Assembly: GCA_963703165.1 (NCBI GenBank)
Contig: OY969798.1
Span: 3,038,001-3,102,000 of the forward strand
Direction of reading: 5' to 3'
DNA length: 64,000 nt
Source of the DNA: JBQTKD01 sp963703165
GTDB lineage: Bacteria; Actinomycetota; Actinomycetes; Sporichthyales; Sporichthyaceae
Shown: piece by piece, positions 25,570-35,033 of the stretch
Layout: each line of letters opens with the position of its first letter
Numbering within the stretch: the stretch's first letter is position 1
Made by a program: the position numbers and the translations under genes
Notes under the pieces: generated by a model
What the model saw: the letters and a program-made list of their open reading frames with translations, nothing else
Told to the model about the DNA's origin: nothing
The model's database searches: none

Positions 25570-26504
25570 GCGAGATCTCGTTCCTGCTCCTGGCCCATGA
25601 CAACCCCGAGCACGTCGCGTGGCTCGCCGGGCAGTTGACCCCGCACGATGTGTACCTGCACATCGACGCCAGCTCCGACCCACGCGCCTTCGGGCGCGCG
25701 CTGGGCGCGCCCAACGTGACGCCGGTCGAGCGCGTCGAGGTCAACTGGGCCGGGTTCTCGGTCGTCCGGGCGACGATGCAACTGCTCGAGGCAGCGCTGT
25801 CCGATCCCGCCGCCATGCAGTTCGTGCTGCTGTCCGGGGCGTGCTTCCCGATCCGTCCCGTCGCGGATCTCGTCGAGCACCTGCGGCTCAGCGACGAATG
25901 CCAGATCCGCTACCTGCCGGTGACCGAGCGCGCGACCTCGTTGCGTTCGGCGGTCGAACTGCGCTGGTTCCTGGAGCTGAACCGGTTCCCCGGCGGCAAG
26001 CACGCCCGGCGCGCCCTGCACTATGGATCGAAGTTCGCGCTGGCCCGTCGGGCCGAGCTACCCGGTGGACTGATCCCGCACTTCGGCAGCCAGTGGTGGT
26101 CCTTGACCCGCCCGGCAGCCGAACTGGTGCTGGAGACATACCGAACGCAGCGCCCACTGGTCGACTTCTACCGCAAGGTCTTCGCCCCGGACGAGCACTT
26201 CGTGCAGACCGTCGTCGCCAACTCCGAGCACGCCAGGCCGGAGCACCTCATGCCCTACCTGGGCACGCACAGCTTCAGCGACGCCGCCCTGCACTACATC
26301 CGCCCTACCGCTTCGTACTCCACCGGGCGCGAGGGGCCAAAGCCCGATCGGCTGGACCCAGCACGCGACATGGACGAGTTGTACGCAAGCGGGAAGTTCT
26401 TTGCGCGCAAGCTCGCCCCTGGGGCGGACCTGGCAGTGGTCGAGGCGCAGTTGCTGACATCCGCGCGTCCCGTGGGTCTGCGGGAGCTCAGCGCACGCCC
26501 CTAG
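25566..26504 (+). CDS. Core-2/I-branching-type glycosyltransferase (GT14)
   Basis: A 312-residue enzyme resembling beta-1,6-N-acetylglucosaminyltransferases of family GT14. Visible signatures are SFLLLAHDNPEHV at the N-terminus, VYLHIDASSD, FVLLSGACFPIRP, GSQWWSLTRP and VFAPDEHFVQTVVAN. No membrane helix, so it acts on the cytoplasmic face on lipid-linked precursors. The ATG at 25566 overlaps the preceding stop. The acceptor cannot be predicted. Confidence 0.88.
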   Translation: MSEISFLLLAHDNPEHVAWLAGQLTPHDVYLHIDASSDPRAFGRALGAPNVTPVERVEVNWAGFSVVRATMQLLEAALSDPAAMQFVLLSGACFPIRPVADLVEHLRLSDECQIRYLPVTERATSLRSAVELRWFLELNRFPGGKHARRALHYGSKFALARRAELPGGLIPHFGSQWWSLTRPAAELVLETYRTQRPLVDFYRKVFAPDEHFVQTVVANSEHARPEHLMPYLGTHSFSDAALHYIRPTASYSTGREGPKPDRLDPARDMDELYASGKFFARKLAPGADLAVVEAQLLTSARPVGLRELSARP

Positions 26505-26818
26505 TTACCGGGCGGTGAGGCACGGCTGCCGCCGGCAAGAGTCAACGGATCTCCGCATGGCAGCCCGGGCGTCCGGCTCACCCACGACCGCCATCGGCAG
26601 CGCCCGGCCTCCGTCAAGGTCAGCGGTGCCGGAGGCCGGTGGGTCGCTGGCGCTGGTTGCGGTCGCACGCGATGCGGTGGAGGAACTGCGGCCCATCATC
26701 AGGCCACATCGCAGCCAGCGCCGAAGAGGTGAACCCGGGGAGCCGAGATGATCCTTTGGGCAACGGCCCCGTTGCGGCGATCAATGGCCCTTAAGGCCTA
26801 CAGCTGAGCAAAGTGAGG
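26505..26818. other. Convergent intergenic region
   Basis: About 310 bases between the convergent GT14 and flippase genes. Short frames here lack ribosome sites and any recognisable protein pattern, so I call no gene. No strong terminator hairpin with a T run was found. Confidence 0.4.
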
Positions 26819-28153
26819 TCACGTCAAATAATATGAGCGGTCCCCGTCGCGGGGTGCCGGGACAGCTGGATCACCGGGGGGCAGCTCGACCTGCAGGGCG
26901 AGCTGCAGGCGGGTCGCCCGGCGGAACATGAAATACCACACACCGGAGGAGGCCAGCGAACCTGCGGTGATGCCCCATGCGCCGCCCTGCAGGCCCGCGG
27001 TGCTTGCGCCGATCGCCGCACCGACGATCTGCAGGGTCCCCTGGATCACGCTGACCACCAGGACGTCCTTGGAGCGGCCATAGGTCTGTAGACCGATCCA
27101 GGAGCCGTAACTCAGCGCGATGCCCAAGGTCCAACCGGCAACCGGGATCAGCATCGGGACTGCCTCGTCCCAACTGCCGCCGGCGTAGGTTCGCCCGATC
27201 GCATCGGGCAGCAGCCGCACCACAGTGGCGAACAGGGTCACCATCAGCGCCAGGCCCGCACACAGCCGGATCAGACAACTGAACACATGCTCCGGCCCGT
27301 GCTCGCGCAGCCGGCGCGCGCTCTCCGGGAGCATGAAGGCGGCGGCCGCGGTGAGCAGCGTGTTCATCGGCAGCATCAGGCTCTGCGCGGCGGAGACGCG
27401 GCCCAGTGCCGCCATTCCGACGATCGCGCCGATCAGGATCGGCGCGATGCGCCCGACGCTCTGCATGATCAGGCCGGCGCCCGCCAGGGGTGCGCCCAGG
27501 TCGCGGTGCTCGCGGATCCAGCGCATCCCCGATCGCCAGGCCGGTCGCAGGCCCAACTGCACACAGCCGACCATGGCACCGCAGCCTGCGCCGGCGCCCC
27601 ACACCAGGATCAACGAAGCGACCCCCGCTTCGCCGAACGCAACGTGGCCCACCAGCAGGGAGGCGGTCGCGACCAAGCAGATCGAATCGTTCAGCGCCGC
27701 GGACCATGGTCGGCCGGAGGCGAAGCAGTGATACCGCCAGGCATCCTGGACCAGGATCGGCGGCACCGCGACAGCGGCGGCCAACACGATCGCCGCCGCC
27801 GAACGCGGCAGGACGAGGGATGCCGCCGCGGCTCCCACGATCGTCGCCACCCCGATCAGCAACGACGCACCGGCAGCCATGCTCGACGCGCGGTGGCGCT
27901 CGGCGTCGGTGGCCGGGGTGAAGCGGATGACCAGGGGAGTCAGCACGAGTGGCCGCACGATGCTCAGCACGAGCGTGATTGCGGTGTAGGCCAGCGTGCA
28001 CGCCGCGACGCCGGGAAGGTCCAGCAGATGCAGGGCGGCCAACAGGATCAGAAAGTTTCCGGCGCTGCAGAGAATCTGGTCGATCACCGAGGCGACGGCT
28101 CGGTTGCGCGCCTTGCCTGCCCAGGACCTCGACTCGGAGATTTCGTTGTCCAC
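26819..28153 (-). CDS. Wzx-like polysaccharide flippase
   Basis: A 444-residue polytopic membrane protein with about 12 hydrophobic segments, of the MOP/PST family that flips lipid-linked repeat units across the membrane. The N-terminus (VDNEISESRSWAGKARNRA) is short and cytoplasmic, and the central LRPAWRSGMRWIREHRDLGAPLAGAG segment is typical of Wzx linkers. A longer frame exists upstream, but the GTG at 28153 has GGGGAGC four bases before it and fits family length. It is divergent from the polymerase gene and convergent with GT14. Confidence 0.87.
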   Translation of the reverse strand: MDNEISESRSWAGKARNRAVASVIDQILCSAGNFLILLAALHLLDLPGVAACTLAYTAITLVLSIVRPLVLTPLVIRFTPATDAERHRASSMAAGASLLIGVATIVGAAAASLVLPRSAAAIVLAAAVAVPPILVQDAWRYHCFASGRPWSAALNDSICLVATASLLVGHVAFGEAGVASLILVWGAGAGCGAMVGCVQLGLRPAWRSGMRWIREHRDLGAPLAGAGLIMQSVGRIAPILIGAIVGMAALGRVSAAQSLMLPMNTLLTAAAAFMLPESARRLREHGPEHVFSCLIRLCAGLALMVTLFATVVRLLPDAIGRTYAGGSWDEAVPMLIPVAGWTLGIALSYGSWIGLQTYGRSKDVLVVSVIQGTLQIVGAAIGASTAGLQGGAWGITAGSLASSGVWYFMFRRATRLQLALQVELPPGDPAVPAPRDGDRSYYLT

Positions 28154-28282
28154 GTTGCTCCCCGAATGACGACGCTGCGGTGCGGCCGAACCAACTGATC
28201 GTGCTGGCCCGGCGGGGTCACGAGCCAGGGCGTGCGCCGAACGGGTGGCCGCGTGTGCGGGCCCGCTTCGCTGGGGTCCACC

Positions 28283-28294
28283 GTTCGGCCGAAC
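28283..28294. promoter_or_regulatory. 12-bp palindrome in the flippase/polymerase divergent promoter
   Basis: GTTCGGCCGAAC is perfectly palindromic and sits near the middle of the 281-bp divergent region between the flippase and polymerase genes. It is a candidate operator; nothing else supports it. Confidence 0.3.
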
Positions 28295-28434
28295 CCCATG
28301 CAGGAACACGCGCGTGCACGCAATGATCACCGACAGGCGCTTGGTGCCGACCATGCGTGGATCGATGTCGAAGGCGTGTCGCACGTCCCCGGGGACTCGC
28401 ACATGCGCGCAGTCACAGCGAGGAGAGCTCGGCC

Positions 28435-29739
28435 ATGGTCGCAACGGCGTCGCGCACAGTCGGCGCGACGGTCGGTTGGGTAGCGCCCTCGGCTCGCAGC
28501 GGGCAGTCCACACACAGTGCCTACCGGGTCTTGTTGGCGTTGACATTGCTGGCGTACACCACCGCCACGTTCAGCCCGAGTGCGATGGTCCTGTTCCACG
28601 CACCCTCGCCCGCACTGATCCTGGCGCTGCGCGGTGGGCTGGCCTTCCTGCTCTGCTATGTGACGTGGACTCAGGCCGGCGCGCGACGCCGCGCCCTGGC
28701 CGACCTCCCCATCGCCGCGCGGCGACTGGTGGGGGCCTCCTACATCCTGGCCGCGTTCGCCTCGATCTCGGTGCTCTGGTCCGACGCTCCGATGGAGCCG
28801 ATCCAGGGCGCGGTCGCCTACGCGATGGTGGTCGTGCTGTTGCATGGGCTACTCATCGGCCGGTGGAGCGACATCGACGTGATGTACGGCGACCTCGCGG
28901 CGCTGCTGCGCCCGTTCGTGATCGTCCTGCTGCTCGGCCTGTTCGGTCCCACGCTCGGGGTGGTCACCGTCTCCGAGCACGGTCGCGGCGGCAGCAGTGG
29001 GCTGTTCGACAACCCCAACGGCACAGCGATGGTGTCGCTGCTCGTCGGTCTGCTCTGTCTGGGTCTCTGGTCGCGCACCCGCGTCAAGTGGCACCTCGCG
29101 GGCGCCTTCATCAGCGCGACCGCTCTGTTGCTGTCGCAGACGCGCACCGCACTCGGGGCCCTGTTGGTCGCCGTGCTCTGGGTGATGCTGCGGCGGCGCG
29201 GCCGTAGTCTGGCTCTCGCCTCGGTCGCCGCCTTCGCCGGCGTGCTGATCGTCTCGGTCGGTCCCGGACTGCTTGCCGGCCTCCCGGGCCCGTTCCGGGA
29301 AGCGATGGACCGGTTCAACAATGGCGACAAGTTCAACGGCCGCACCGAGTACTGGAGCGTCGCCGTCGATCTGTGGGAGAAGCAGCCCTGGGTCGGCCAC
29401 GGCTTCGGCTCGGCCCCGGGTGAGCTCAAACAACTGGGAATGATCGAAGCGGTGCACAGCACCTATTTCCAGATGTTGCTCGAACTCGGGCTGCTTGGTA
29501 TCGGCCCGTTCCTCGTCCTTCTGGTGGCATTGCTGAGCTGCGTGATGCGTGGTCGCGTCGACGGGGGCCACTGGAGCCTCGTCGCTTGCGTCATTGCCGG
29601 CCTGGTCATCGCGGTCACCGAATCGGCCCTCGTCGGATTCGGACAGTCGTTCTGCTGGTTGTTCTGGCTGACGGCCGCTGCGGCGGCCAATCTGGTCGGC
29701 TCGGAACGACCGACCGTCGAATCAGCCAGAGAGCCCTGA
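28435..29739 (+). CDS. Wzy-like O-antigen polymerase/ligase family protein
   Basis: A 434-residue polytopic membrane protein with ten or more helices and a large extracytoplasmic loop containing FNNGDKFNGRTEYWSVAV and GHGFGS, the pattern of the O-antigen ligase/polymerase (Wzy_C) family. It would polymerise repeat units outside the membrane or ligate the chain to an acceptor. ATG at 28435 is preceded by GAGGAGAG. Together with the flippase and the Wzc-like kinase it indicates a Wzx/Wzy-dependent export route. Confidence 0.88.
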   Translation: MVATASRTVGATVGWVAPSARSGQSTHSAYRVLLALTLLAYTTATFSPSAMVLFHAPSPALILALRGGLAFLLCYVTWTQAGARRRALADLPIAARRLVGASYILAAFASISVLWSDAPMEPIQGAVAYAMVVVLLHGLLIGRWSDIDVMYGDLAALLRPFVIVLLLGLFGPTLGVVTVSEHGRGGSSGLFDNPNGTAMVSLLVGLLCLGLWSRTRVKWHLAGAFISATALLLSQTRTALGALLVAVLWVMLRRRGRSLALASVAAFAGVLIVSVGPGLLAGLPGPFREAMDRFNNGDKFNGRTEYWSVAVDLWEKQPWVGHGFGSAPGELKQLGMIEAVHSTYFQMLLELGLLGIGPFLVLLVALLSCVMRGRVDGGHWSLVACVIAGLVIAVTESALVGFGQSFCWLFWLTAAAAANLVGSERPTVESAREP

Positions 29740-29953
29740 CCGACCATCACAACCGTTGCTTGTTAGCAGAAACTCATCCTTTCGGCTCAGCGTGTGGCCG
29801 CCCTCGATGGGCGTGATTGATGATCTTCAGTAAGGAAGTGAACGGAAAGAACGCCTTCCGGCGGGTGCAATCGGCAGAAGCGGATGCGGGAGAAATCGCA
29901 ACTCCAGCGGGCACGGCAATCCGCAACGTTCAGCATGCGAACTCGGGGGAACG

Positions 29954-31495
29954 ATGAACTTCAAGGATTATCTGGACATCGCGCGAGAGCGCTGGTTCGT
30001 GGTTTTCCTCGGTGCAGCAATCGGGCTGGGCCTGGGCTCTGCGCTCGCCTTCGGGACCACGCCGCAGTACTCGGCCAGCTCGAAGTTCTACATCGCGTCC
30101 CGCGACCTGGGTAACGACCTGAACCAGGCCTACCAGGGCAGCCTGCTCTCCGAGCAGAAGATCAAGTCCTACGTCGATCTGGCCGCGGACCGCCGTATCC
30201 GCGAGCAGGTCTCCGCCGACCTCGGGTACCCGTTGCGTGCGGGTGTCATCACCGCCTCCGCCAAGCCGGAGACCGTGCTGTTGACCCTCACGGCCACCGA
30301 CCCGTCGCCGCGTCGCGCCCAGCTGATCGCAAACCTCGCCGCCACCCGGTTCGCCGAGTTGGTCGCCGAGGTCGAGAAGCCCGACCGGGGTGAGCCCGCC
30401 GTCGTCGCCAAGCAGATCCAAGAAGCGCCGCTGCCCACCACCCCGGTGTCGCCGCGGCAGAAGACCTCCGTCGCCGCCGGCCTGCTACTCGGTCTGATGG
30501 CAGGGATGGGCGGTGCTGTCCTGCGGCACAGCCTGGACCGCACGGTGAAGTCCGCGGACGCGCTGGCCGAACTCGTGCAGGCGCCCGTCCTCGGTGTGAC
30601 CCAGTGGGACCCGGGCATCAAGTCGCGCCCGCTGATCGTCCACGACCAGCCGCGGGCGCCGATGGCCGAGGCCTTCCGCCAGCTGCGCACCAACCTCGAG
30701 TACGTCGACCTCGACCACTCCAACAAGCTGATCTGCGTCACCTCCGCGCTGCCGCACGAGGGTAAGACCACGACCGCCTGCAACCTGGCCATCGCCCTGG
30801 CGCAGGCCGGTAACCGGGTCGCGCTGGTCGAGGCCGACCTGCGTCGGCCCAAGGCTGCGGAGTACATGAGCATGGAGAACGCTGTCGGTCTGACCACGGT
30901 GCTCACCGGCCAGGTCGGACTGGACATCGCGCTGCAACCCTGGGGCGGCGGCCTGCTGGACTTCCTCGGTTCGGGTGCGCTGCCGCCCAATCCTTCCGAG
31001 TTGCTCGCCTCGGCCCAGATGGCTGCCGTTCTGGCCGAGCTCAACGCCCGCTACGACGTGGTGATCCTCGACGCCGCTCCCACCCTGCCGGTTGCCGACG
31101 GGGCGGCTCTCGCGGCGCACTGCCACGGCGTTCTGTTCGTCTCTCGTCACGGCTGGGTCCGTGCCGACCAGGTCAAGGCCGCCGCGGAGACCCTGCGGCG
31201 CGTCTCGGCCCCCGTCTTCGGTGTGATGCTGTCGATGGCCCCGCGTACCAAGCGGGCGGGCAGCTACAGCTACCAGTACGGCTACGGGTACGGCTACGGC
31301 TCCGACCGCAGCAGCCGTAAGGCTCCGCCCGTCGGGCACGTCGTGCACACGCCGGTTCCCGCCGTGGACAGCCGCAACTCCGTCGTACCTCCTCGGCCGC
31401 CGGTGGTGCCTGCTCCCCGACCGGTCGGTTCGGAGGTCCTCGTCATCGACAGCAGCACCTCGGCCGGTCCGAGTTCGACCTGGAGGGGGGTCTGA
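29954..31495 (+). CDS. Wzc-like chain-length determinant and tyrosine autokinase
   Basis: A 513-residue fusion of a Wzz-type membrane domain (helices about 14-34 and 172-191 flanking an extracytoplasmic domain) with a BY-kinase domain: Walker A SALPHEGKTTT near 264-273, Walker A' LVEADLRRP at 291-299 and Walker B VVILDAAP. A tyrosine-rich cluster (YSYQYGYGYGYG) lies near 435-447, the expected autophosphorylation site; a Pro/Val-rich tail follows. It controls polymer length and export by cycles of phosphorylation, probably with the tyrosine phosphatase at 45631. ATG start with GGGGGAA upstream. Confidence 0.92.
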   Translation: MNFKDYLDIARERWFVVFLGAAIGLGLGSALAFGTTPQYSASSKFYIASRDLGNDLNQAYQGSLLSEQKIKSYVDLAADRRIREQVSADLGYPLRAGVITASAKPETVLLTLTATDPSPRRAQLIANLAATRFAELVAEVEKPDRGEPAVVAKQIQEAPLPTTPVSPRQKTSVAAGLLLGLMAGMGGAVLRHSLDRTVKSADALAELVQAPVLGVTQWDPGIKSRPLIVHDQPRAPMAEAFRQLRTNLEYVDLDHSNKLICVTSALPHEGKTTTACNLAIALAQAGNRVALVEADLRRPKAAEYMSMENAVGLTTVLTGQVGLDIALQPWGGGLLDFLGSGALPPNPSELLASAQMAAVLAELNARYDVVILDAAPTLPVADGAALAAHCHGVLFVSRHGWVRADQVKAAAETLRRVSAPVFGVMLSMAPRTKRAGSYSYQYGYGYGYGSDRSSRKAPPVGHVVHTPVPAVDSRNSVVPPRPPVVPAPRPVGSEVLVIDSSTSAGPSSTWRGV

Positions 31496-31610
31496 CCGGC
31501 ACGTCGTTGCCGATCGGCGACGACGAGAGAGCAAGCCAACCAGCAACGGCACATGCGTCCGCGCCTAGCGCGGGAGCCGCCCTTCGGGGCACGAGAGGGT
31601 CAGGTGCGGC

Positions 31611-32771
31611 ATGACTGCGTCCGGAGATCGCAATCAGCGACCACAGGACGGTCCACGGGGGGTGGACCTCACAGATCTCAACAACCTGCCGATCAGCGAG
31701 TTGCTCGATCGTCAGCCGATTGACACCGGGGCCACGGCAGCGGGGGGTTACCTCACCGGCCGTCGGGTCCTGGTGACCGGAGCCGGTGGATCCATCGGTT
31801 CGGAACTGTGTCGTCAGATCGGGGCCTTCGGCCCGGCCGAGCTCGTCATGCTCGACCACGACGAGTCGGCGCTGCACGCCGTGTATCTGAGCATCCATCA
31901 GGACGCTCTGATGGACTCCCGGCAGCTGCTGCTGGCTTGCATCCGCGACCGTGACACGCTGATCCGGCACTTCCTGGCCCGGCGCCCGCACGTGGTGTTC
32001 CACGCCGCGGCGCTGAAGCACCTTCCGATGTTGGAGCAGTACCCGTTCGAGGCGTGGAAGTCCAACGTGCTCGGCACCGCCAACGTCGTGGAGGCCTCGC
32101 GCCGTGCCGGGGTTGAGCGGTTCGTGGGCATCTCCACGGACAAGGCCGCGAACCCCTCGAGCGTGCTGGGTCTGACCAAGCGGCTGGGCGAGCGGCTGAT
32201 CGCGGGCGTCCCCGACCAGGATGCGCCGTACCTGTCGGTGCGGTTCGGCAATGTGCTCGGCAGCCGTGGTTCGGTGCTCACCACCTTCGCCGGGCAGATC
32301 GCCATGGGCGCGACGTTGACCATCACCCATCCGGACGTCAGCCGGTTCTTCATGACCATCCAGGAGGCCTGCGGGCTGGTCATCCAGGCCGGTGCGATCG
32401 GCCGCCACGGTGAGGTGCTGGTGCTCGACATGGGCGAGCCGGTCCGGATCACGGACCTGGCGCACCGCATGATGCGCCTGGCCGGCATCGAGGTGGACAT
32501 CGTCTACACCGGTCTGCGCGAGGCGGAGAAGCTGCACGAGGAGCTCTTCGCCGAGGGCGAGATCGACCACCGCCCGTCGCACCCGCTGATCTCGCACGTC
32601 GATGTGCCGCCGTTGCCCGTAGAGGGTCTACCGGTGCTGACCTCGGCGGTGGAGAACCCGGCCATCGTGCAGGCACTGGAGCGGCTCGCCTCGCGCTCCC
32701 TCGTGGTGCGCCAGCGCACGGCCGGCACCGAATCGAGTTCGATCCCCGACATGCGGGCAGGTGTGCAGTGA
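31611..32771 (+). CDS. CapD-like nucleotide-sugar 4,6-dehydratase, soluble form
   Basis: A 386-residue extended SDR enzyme of the CapD/FlaA1 group, which dehydrates UDP-GlcNAc to a 4-keto-6-deoxy sugar. NAD-binding GAGGSIG is at 57-63; FHAAALKHLPMLE and STDKAANPSSVLGLTKRLGE form the active-site region, with the SDR tyrosine replaced as in FlaA1-type dehydratases. It lacks the N-terminal membrane helices of full-length CapD/PglF/WbpM. Its stop overlaps the capE-like GTG (GTGA). Confidence 0.9.
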   Translation: MTASGDRNQRPQDGPRGVDLTDLNNLPISELLDRQPIDTGATAAGGYLTGRRVLVTGAGGSIGSELCRQIGAFGPAELVMLDHDESALHAVYLSIHQDALMDSRQLLLACIRDRDTLIRHFLARRPHVVFHAAALKHLPMLEQYPFEAWKSNVLGTANVVEASRRAGVERFVGISTDKAANPSSVLGLTKRLGERLIAGVPDQDAPYLSVRFGNVLGSRGSVLTTFAGQIAMGATLTITHPDVSRFFMTIQEACGLVIQAGAIGRHGEVLVLDMGEPVRITDLAHRMMRLAGIEVDIVYTGLREAEKLHEELFAEGEIDHRPSHPLISHVDVPPLPVEGLPVLTSAVENPAIVQALERLASRSLVVRQRTAGTESSSIPDMRAGVQ

Positions 32772-33847
32772 TTCCCCGTCAGTCCTTGCCCGCCCCCGCG
32801 ATCGCGGGGTCCACGGTCACCATCACCGGTGGCACCGGGTCCTTCGGATCCACCATGGTGAACTACCTGCTCAGCCGCGGCGTCAGCGCGATCCATGTGC
32901 TCAGCCGCGACGAGGCCAAGCAGCACGAGATGCGCACGCGGGTCAGCGACGACCGGCTCAAGCTGTTCATCGGTGACGTACGCGACCGGGACAGCGTGGC
33001 CGGTGCGGTCAACGGGGCGGACTTCGTCTTCCACGCTGCCGCGCTCAAGCAGGTCCCGTCGTGCGAGTTCTTCCCCGAGCAGGCGGTGCTGACCAACGTC
33101 GTCGGCAGCCGCAACGTCATCGAGGCCGCCTCGGCGGCGGGGGTCCGCTCGGTGGTGTGCCTGTCCACGGACAAGGCCGTCTATCCGGTGAACGCCATGG
33201 GCATGTCCAAGGCCCTCATGGAGAAGACCGGCCAGGCCTTCGCGCGCAACAAGCCCGACTCGGGGACGACGGTGTCGATCACCCGGTACGGCAACGTCAT
33301 GTACTCGCGCGGCTCGGTCATCCCGCTGTTCGTGCGCCAGCTCAGCGAAGGTCAGCCGCTGACCATCACCGAGCCGACCATGACGCGGTTCCTGATGTCG
33401 CTGCAGTCCTCGGTGGACCTCGTCGAGCACGCCTTCCTCAACGCGCTGCCCGGTGACCTGTTCGTGCGCAAGGCCCCGGCCTGCACGGTCGAGGTGCTGG
33501 CCCGCGCGGTGGCGAGCCTGCTCGGTCAGGACGACCCGCAAATCACCGTGCTGGGTACCCGGCACGGCGAGAAGCTGCACGAGACGCTGCTCTCCCGCGA
33601 GGAGATGGTGCGCTCACTGGACGAGGGCGACTACTACCGCGTGCCGCTGGATGCCCGCTCGCTGCGATACGCGCAGTACTTCGAGCAGGGTCAGCCGCAG
33701 ACGGTGCTGCAGGACGACTACACCTCGGAGAACACCCAGCGGATGGACGTCGAGGCCACCAAGGTTCTGCTGCTCGAGCTTCCCGAGGTCCGCAAGTTGC
33801 TCGGCCTGGGCGCTTTGAGTGCGGCCGGCAACGGAGGTTCCGCATGA
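32768..33847 (+). CDS. capE: CapE/WbjB-like UDP-GlcNAc 4,6-dehydratase/5-epimerase
   Basis: A 359-residue SDR enzyme. GGTGSFG at 21-27 binds NAD; FHAAALKQVPSCEFFP and STDKAVYPVNAMGMSKALMEK are typical of CapE/FnlA/WbjB, in which the SDR tyrosine is replaced by methionine. CapE makes the 4-keto L-sugar intermediate leading to UDP-L-FucNAc or UDP-L-QuiNAc. It overlaps the gene before (GTGA) and the CapG-like gene after (ATGA), so the three are translationally coupled. Confidence 0.92.
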   Translation: MIPRQSLPAPAIAGSTVTITGGTGSFGSTMVNYLLSRGVSAIHVLSRDEAKQHEMRTRVSDDRLKLFIGDVRDRDSVAGAVNGADFVFHAAALKQVPSCEFFPEQAVLTNVVGSRNVIEAASAAGVRSVVCLSTDKAVYPVNAMGMSKALMEKTGQAFARNKPDSGTTVSITRYGNVMYSRGSVIPLFVRQLSEGQPLTITEPTMTRFLMSLQSSVDLVEHAFLNALPGDLFVRKAPACTVEVLARAVASLLGQDDPQITVLGTRHGEKLHETLLSREEMVRSLDEGDYYRVPLDARSLRYAQYFEQGQPQTVLQDDYTSENTQRMDVEATKVLLLELPEVRKLLGLGALSAAGNGGSA

Positions 33848-35025
33848 AGCTCAAGGTCATGACCGTGGTCGGGACCCGACCCGAACTGATCCGGCTGTCC
33901 CGGGTGATCGCCCGGCTCGACGAGTTCACCGACCACACGCTCGTGCACACCGGGCAGAACTACGACTATGCCCTGAACGAGCTGTTCTTCGCCGACCTGG
34001 AGATCCGTCGCCCCGATCATCTGCTGGGCGTGGACACCTCTTCACTGGGCCACCTGCTCGGCGACACCCTGGTCAAGACCGAGGAAGTGATCCGCCGGGA
34101 GCGCCCCGACGCGTTCCTGATCCTCGGCGACACCAACAGCTGCTTGTCGGCCGTGATGGCCAAGCGGATGCGCATTCCCGTCTACCACATGGAAGCGGGA
34201 AACCGCTGCTTCGACGAGAACGTCCCCGAGGAGACCAACCGTCGCCTCGTGGACCACATCGCCGACTTCAACCTCTGCTACACCGAGCACGCCCGGCGCA
34301 ATCTCATCGCCGAGGGCCTTCCGGCTCGTCGGATGTTGCTGACGGGATCCCCGATGCTCGAGGTCCTGACGCACTATCAGATGAAGATCCGCGCCTCGGA
34401 GGTGCTGACCCGTCTCGGGCTCACCGAACGCGGCTATTTCTTGGTCAGCGCGCACCGCGAGGAGAACGTCGACTCGCCGGCTCGGCTGACCCAGTTGCTG
34501 GACTGTCTGCTGGCGGTGCGCAACCGCTGGCAGCTACCGGTGCACGTCTCGACGCACCCCCGCACCCGCAAGCGGCTCGAGGCGTTGTCGGCGTGGACGG
34601 CTCCGGAGGGCATCGTGTTCCACGAGCCGTTCGGGTTCCACGACTACAACCGGCTCCAGCTGTCCGCGGCTTGCGTGCTGTCCGACTCCGGGACCATCTC
34701 GGAGGAGGCCACGATTTTGGGCTTCCCGGCGGTGACGCTGCGGGACTCGATCGAGCGGCCCGAGGCGCTGGACACCGGCGGCATCGTGATGACCGGGTTG
34801 GACGCGCGGGACGTCGTCGGGGCGGTGGACCTGGTCACACGTACGGCGCTGTGGTCCGGCGAGTGCACCCCGGCGGACTATCGCATCGCCGACACCTCGG
34901 ACCGGGTCGTGCGGTTCATCCTCTCCACGGCTCGTCGGCACGCGGCCTGGGCGGGGCTTCGGCACCTTCCCGAGCAGGCCACAGTGCCCGCGGTGCGGGT
35001 GCCGGCGCCAGCCTCCTCGGAGTAG
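33844..35025 (+). CDS. capG: CapG/WbjD-like UDP-N-acetylglucosamine 2-epimerase
   Basis: A 393-residue non-hydrolysing 2-epimerase. VVGTRPELIRLSRVI at the N-terminus, ILGDTNSCLSA, and especially HMEAGNRCFDENVPEETNRR are characteristic of the CapG/FnlC/WbjD subgroup, which performs the last C-2 epimerisation to UDP-L-FucNAc or UDP-L-QuiNAc. Start ATG at 33844 overlaps the capE stop. Together with CapE and the RmlD-like reductase at 38471 it outlines a UDP-2-acetamido-2,6-dideoxy-L-hexose pathway. Confidence 0.92.
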   Translation: MKLKVMTVVGTRPELIRLSRVIARLDEFTDHTLVHTGQNYDYALNELFFADLEIRRPDHLLGVDTSSLGHLLGDTLVKTEEVIRRERPDAFLILGDTNSCLSAVMAKRMRIPVYHMEAGNRCFDENVPEETNRRLVDHIADFNLCYTEHARRNLIAEGLPARRMLLTGSPMLEVLTHYQMKIRASEVLTRLGLTERGYFLVSAHREENVDSPARLTQLLDCLLAVRNRWQLPVHVSTHPRTRKRLEALSAWTAPEGIVFHEPFGFHDYNRLQLSAACVLSDSGTISEEATILGFPAVTLRDSIERPEALDTGGIVMTGLDARDVVGAVDLVTRTALWSGECTPADYRIADTSDRVVRFILSTARRHAAWAGLRHLPEQATVPAVRVPAPASSE

Positions 35026-35033
35026 GTGCAGGC

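Noticed and set aside
26505..26818. Small ORFs between GT14 and the flippase
   Set aside because: Frames of under 80 codons on both strands with no start signal or recognisable sequence.
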